Origin: an uncultured Anaerolineaceae bacterium
Lineage (GTDB): Bacteria; Chloroflexota; Anaerolineae; Promineifilales; Promineifilaceae
DNA: 8,455 nucleotides
Assembly (NCBI GenBank): GCA_937967805.1
Contig: CALBTC010000450.1
Location: 1-8,455, forward strand
Direction of reading: 5' to 3'
Shown here: positions 6,650-8,455 of the stretch, one piece after another
Layout: each line of letters opens with the position of its first letter
How positions within the stretch are numbered: position 1 is the first letter of the stretch
Position numbers and translations under genes: made by a program
Notes under the pieces: generated by a model
What the model was told of the DNA's origin: nothing
The model's database searches: none
The model's input: the letters and a program-made list of their open reading frames with translations, nothing else

Positions 6650-6674
6650 GGTTTTCACCTTATCCTTTGAGTGA

Positions 6675-6953
6675 TTAATATTTGTTGGACATTTCAAAAA
6701 CGGCCGTTACCTCGGCCAACATGCGCTCTCGTTCTGCTAAATCCTTGCCGCGAACGGCCGTCATCATGCAAGAGTGCAAATGGGTGTCTAGCATCAAGGT
6801 AGTAACCTTGTTTAAGGCAGCCTGTACAGCCTGGATTTGATGGATCATGTCGATGCAGTAAGCATCTTCCTGAGCCATACGCTCAATCCCTTTTATGTGA
6901 CCAGCGGCGCTGGCTAGCCGTTGGGTAACTGCTTTCCGTGTTTTCCCGTCCAT
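6675..6953 (-). CDS. csoR: CsoR-family copper-sensing transcriptional repressor
   Basis: 92-aa all-helical DUF156 protein. The Cu(I) ligand set C33, H58, C62 has the same spacing as Mycobacterium tuberculosis CsoR (C36, H61, C65), which marks it as a copper sensor rather than an RcnR- or FrmR-type member. The family represses in the apo form and leaves DNA on binding Cu(I), inducing the chaperone and exporter that follow here. Start: ATG 6953 gives the normal family length. A longer frame opening at 7076 lies upstream of the promoter (6991-7019) and its first 41 residues do not resemble the family. The ribosome binding site is weak (GGATAA). It carries two ACGGCCGT octamers, both read as T-A-V. 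Confidence 0.93.
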   Translation of the reverse strand: MDGKTRKAVTQRLASAAGHIKGIERMAQEDAYCIDMIHQIQAVQAALNKVTTLMLDTHLHSCMMTAVRGKDLAERERMLAEVTAVFEMSNKY

Positions 6954-6965
6954 AATTTTATCCGC

Positions 6966-6981
6966 CCCCCTGGGGAGGGGG
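6966..6981. promoter_or_regulatory. G/C-tract dyad, likely CsoR operator
   Basis: CCCCCT and AGGGGG form perfect 6-base arms around GGGG, between the -10 element and the csoR start codon. CsoR operators are typically pseudo-palindromes of C-runs and G-runs flanked by TA; here TA borders one side. Binding would block the transcript start region. Confidence 0.65.
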
Positions 6982-6990
6982 TATGAGAAT

Positions 6991-7019
6991 ATTATAGGGG
7001 GAGAAATATCGGGCGTAAA
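6991..7019 (-). promoter_or_regulatory. Promoter of csoR-copZ-copA
   Basis: Minus strand: TTTACG (4 of 6 to TTGACA) at 7019-7014, 17-base spacer, exact TATAAT at 6996-6991. Transcription would start near 6984, beside the proposed CsoR operator, and leaves the csoR start at 6953 about 30 bases downstream. Confidence 0.7.
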
Positions 7020-7041
7020 TCCGTAATTACACCTAATCGGA

Positions 7042-7095
7042 TACGCCATTTGGCGTACAGAGAGTGTGCGAAACATTGGAGAGCAGCCTTTCGCA
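7042..7095. repeat. Two inverted repeats between the YceI gene and the csoR promoter
   Basis: TACGCC/GGCGTA (7042-7057, 6-bp stem, 4-base loop) and TGCGAAA/TTTCGCA (7067-7095, 7-bp arms, 15-base gap) lie in the roughly 110-base gap after the YceI stop codon. Neither has a T-tract on the minus strand, so a terminator function for the YceI transcript is only possible, not shown. Confidence 0.3.
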
Positions 7096-7129
7096 ATTGA
7101 GATGTGGCTGGAGCGGCACCGAGGTCAGC

Positions 7130-8050
7130 CTATTCCGAAACGGAACGCGCCACAAAATCAAATTCCAAGGTGACTTGTTCTTCAACACCATGATAGTCAA
7201 ATCCATTATCCCCATCATTCAGAATACTAAAATCAGTTCGATTCACTGCCGTAGTAGCAAAACCTTGCAATGTATCGGCATCAATTACGGTAAGGGTCAC
7301 ATCAAACGTGACTGATCTGGTGACACCACGCAAGGTTAAATCACCTGTGACTTGAAACGTAATGGTTTGACCAAGTTCTACTTGGTTCGGCAAATCGCTA
7401 AACGATGTCGGGACAAAATCGGAAAATTCATATTCTGGCTGTGCTGTCAGCAAAACACAACAGCGAATCGAACGGTCTCTATCAGGATCATCTGTTTGCA
7501 AAGTCCGCAGATTAATTCGGATGGCACCTAGTTGAGAATTAGCTGGATTATTGAAATCAACAATCATATCACCTGCAATCTGGTCGGTTCGCCCAACGGC
7601 CGTACCTTCTGGAAAGGTCTCATAAACCGAAAAGCGTGCCTCAGATTCCTCAGAGACGATACGGAAAAGCTGTGGAGCCAATGTTGTTGTGGCTGATTCT
7701 GTAACCATCTCTGCCTCAGAAGATGTACTTGTCGTCTCGTGCGACATGGGGGCAGCGTCTGCCTCTGAAACGATTATCGTTTCGTTCGGTTCAGTTTCAG
7801 TAGATGCTGAAAGATCCGTATCGGCTGCGAGTTCTATCATTTGATTTTCGTTATTCGATGATTCCAATGAGAGTCTTGGCGCACTAATTGGTTCGCTTGG
7901 TTGTGCCGACCCACCAGTGATGTACATAAATATGAATACACCTGCAAATCCACCAACAATGGCGCCCATTCCAAATAACATGAGGCTGTAAAGAATATTT
8001 TTCTGAGTGCGTGGAGGCTTTAATTTTGATTGGTACATTACATTTTTCAT
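7130..8050 (-). CDS. Membrane-anchored YceI-family protein
   Basis: 306 aa. A basic N-terminus (K9, K11, R14, K17) precedes one transmembrane helix (about 19-45). An acidic Ser/Thr/Glu-rich low-complexity linker (about 46-127) then leads to a C-terminal YceI domain (about 128-302). That domain shows the family hallmarks: VGRTDQIAGDMIVDF, RDRSIR before the central strand, and TGDLTLRGVTRSVTFDV (236-252). YceI domains are lipocalin-like beta barrels that bind isoprenoid-type lipids; the member's ligand here is unknown. Usual length is about 190 aa, the excess being anchor and linker, so the barrel is held outside the membrane on a stalk. C197-C198 in the barrel is unusual for the family. ATG 8050 has AGGAG seven bases upstream. 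It is not clearly part of the csoR operon, which has its own promoter about 110 bases downstream; the tie to copper is only by position. Confidence 0.87.
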   Translation of the reverse strand: MKNVMYQSKLKPPRTQKNILYSLMLFGMGAIVGGFAGVFIFMYITGGSAQPSEPISAPRLSLESSNNENQMIELAADTDLSASTETEPNETIIVSEADAAPMSHETTSTSSEAEMVTESATTTLAPQLFRIVSEESEARFSVYETFPEGTAVGRTDQIAGDMIVDFNNPANSQLGAIRINLRTLQTDDPDRDRSIRCCVLLTAQPEYEFSDFVPTSFSDLPNQVELGQTITFQVTGDLTLRGVTRSVTFDVTLTVIDADTLQGFATTAVNRTDFSILNDGDNGFDYHGVEEQVTLEFDFVARSVSE

Positions 8051-8082
8051 CTAATGACTCCTATGTGTGATTTAATATTTAT

Positions 8083-8172
8083 GGACTTACGCAGTTTAAG
8101 ATATAGACGTTGTCTCATAACCCTCGGCCTAAGTCGGCATGGAAGATTAGCTCAGAGCGATTGCGTAAGTTC
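8083..8172. mobile_element. MITE-like 90-bp element with target-site-like duplication
   Basis: Terminal inverted repeats GGACTTACGCA (8083-8093) and TGCGTAAGTTC (8162-8172) match at 10 of 11 positions, nine of them contiguous and perfect. Directly outside lie TAATATTTAT (8073-8082) and TAATTTTTAT (8173-8182), a 10-bp direct repeat with one mismatch, as expected of a target duplication. No coding capacity for a transposase. GGACTTACGCA resembles insertion-sequence ends, from memory and unchecked. It ends 33 bases before the YceI start codon, so it supplies the upstream region of that gene. Confidence 0.55.
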
Positions 8173-8245
8173 TAATTTTTATAAAACTGCCCTCAAGCAG
8201 CTCAATGAAGGGGATAGCGTACAGCATTCCATTGTATTCAGTCTG

Positions 8246-8455
8246 TTAATAATCTCTGGGAACGAGGGAGTAATCCGGGGCATTGACTTCGGGCCCATAC
8301 ATATAGCCATTGGGCCAGGGGATGTAGTTGCTGACAAAATCTTCCTGAATAATTACATCGCCATTGAAGTTGTAAACGGTACGCCCCTCCGTCACTTTGG
8401 AGCCTTCTGTAGCACAATGAATCTCGTTTACGGTAGGTGATTGTAACTCAGGATC
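8246..8455 (-). CDS. Unrecognised protein, C-terminal part (cut by window edge)
   Basis: An open frame enters at the right edge and runs 69 codons to TAA at 8248-8246. The sequence is rich in Asn, Tyr, Pro and acidic residues (VYNFNGDVIIQEDF, then YIPWPNGYMYGPEV) and ends in PDYSLVPRDY. This looks like a real protein end rather than a chance frame, with one Cys and no hydrophobic helix. No start is inside the window, so the gene begins beyond 8455. I do not recognise a family; the composition is more typical of a secreted or surface protein. It reads toward the YceI gene, about 195 bases away across the MITE-like element. Confidence 0.6.
   Translation of the reverse strand, partial: DPELQSPTVNEIHCATEGSKVTEGRTVYNFNGDVIIQEDFVSNYIPWPNGYMYGPEVNAPDYSLVPRDY

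Larger units (their letters stand above)
607..7603. repeat. Dispersed palindromic octamer ACGGCCGT (9 copies)
   Basis: Exact copies at 607-614, 1530-1537, 2610-2617, 3686-3693, 4577-4584, 4995-5002, 6700-6707, 6754-6761 and 7596-7603. Eight lie in six different genes and one is intergenic. Within genes two reading frames are used: T-A-V (607, 4995, 6700, 6754, 7596) and (D/N)-G-R (1530, 2610, 4577). Several copies extend to AACGGCCGTT, and 605-616 to AAACGGCCGTTT. Further CGGCCG cores occur, e.g. at 1005, 4330 and 5542. Confidence 0.8.

Noticed and set aside
6954..7076. Longer csoR start at 7076
   Set aside because: It lies upstream of the promoter at 6991-7019, and the extra residues do not fit the CsoR family length.
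8187..8213. Imperfect stem CCCTCAA/TGAAGGG with T-rich tail as terminator of the partial right-edge gene
   Set aside because: Stem has a mismatch and a wobble pair and only a short T-run; too weak to annotate.
8030..8440. 136-residue plus-strand frame
   Set aside because: It overlaps the YceI start and ribosome site, the MITE-like element and the minus-strand protein end; no ribosome site and no domain seen.
1..8455. CRISPR array, tRNA or rRNA genes
   Set aside because: No regularly spaced repeats and no tRNA- or rRNA-like segments were seen by eye on either strand.

Overview
The window looks like a bacterial chromosomal or accessory segment devoted to copper and other transition metals. 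All seven complete genes, and one gene cut by the right edge, lie on the minus strand, so the text below runs from high to low coordinates. The style (Tat-exported two-domain multicopper oxidase, lipoprotein cupredoxin, ZIP permease with an extracytoplasmic domain, membrane-anchored YceI protein, moderate GC) fits a Chloroflexota (Anaerolineae-like) genome. That assignment is inferred from protein resemblance only and is of modest confidence.

Right edge (about 7100-8455): the C-terminal 69 residues of an unrecognised protein (stop at 8246), then about 195 noncoding bases holding a 90-bp MITE-like element with 11-bp terminal inverted repeats and a 10-bp near-perfect flanking direct repeat. Next comes a membrane-anchored YceI-family protein (7130-8050) with a strong ribosome binding site.

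Copper operon (3797-7019): a sigma70-like promoter and a G/C-tract dyad precede csoR (copper-sensing repressor), a CopZ-like chaperone whose first metal-binding Cys is replaced by Gly, and a two-HMA CopA-type Cu(I) exporting ATPase. Two stem-loops fill the copZ-copA gap, one of them pairing with the copA ribosome binding site. A 13-bp-stem terminator closes the operon.

Metal oxidase/permease operon (71-3661): a consensus promoter (TTGACA-N16-TATAAT) overlapping an 18-20 bp palindrome drives a DtxR/MntR-family regulator, a Tat-exported two-domain multicopper oxidase, a ZIP-family permease with an extra extracytoplasmic domain, and a type-1-copper lipoprotein. The first two gene junctions share the same design: the stop codon TAG is part of the next ribosome binding site TAGGAGA. 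I infer a metal-responsive unit in which an exported copper oxidase acts beside a divalent-metal permease, analogous in logic (not homology) to the yeast Fet3-Ftr1 pair. CopA would supply copper to the two exported copper proteins.

Across the whole window the palindromic octamer ACGGCCGT occurs nine times, roughly 70-fold above a uniform-base expectation of about 0.13, in genes and in one intergenic copy. Bases 1-70 hold no gene that I can support.
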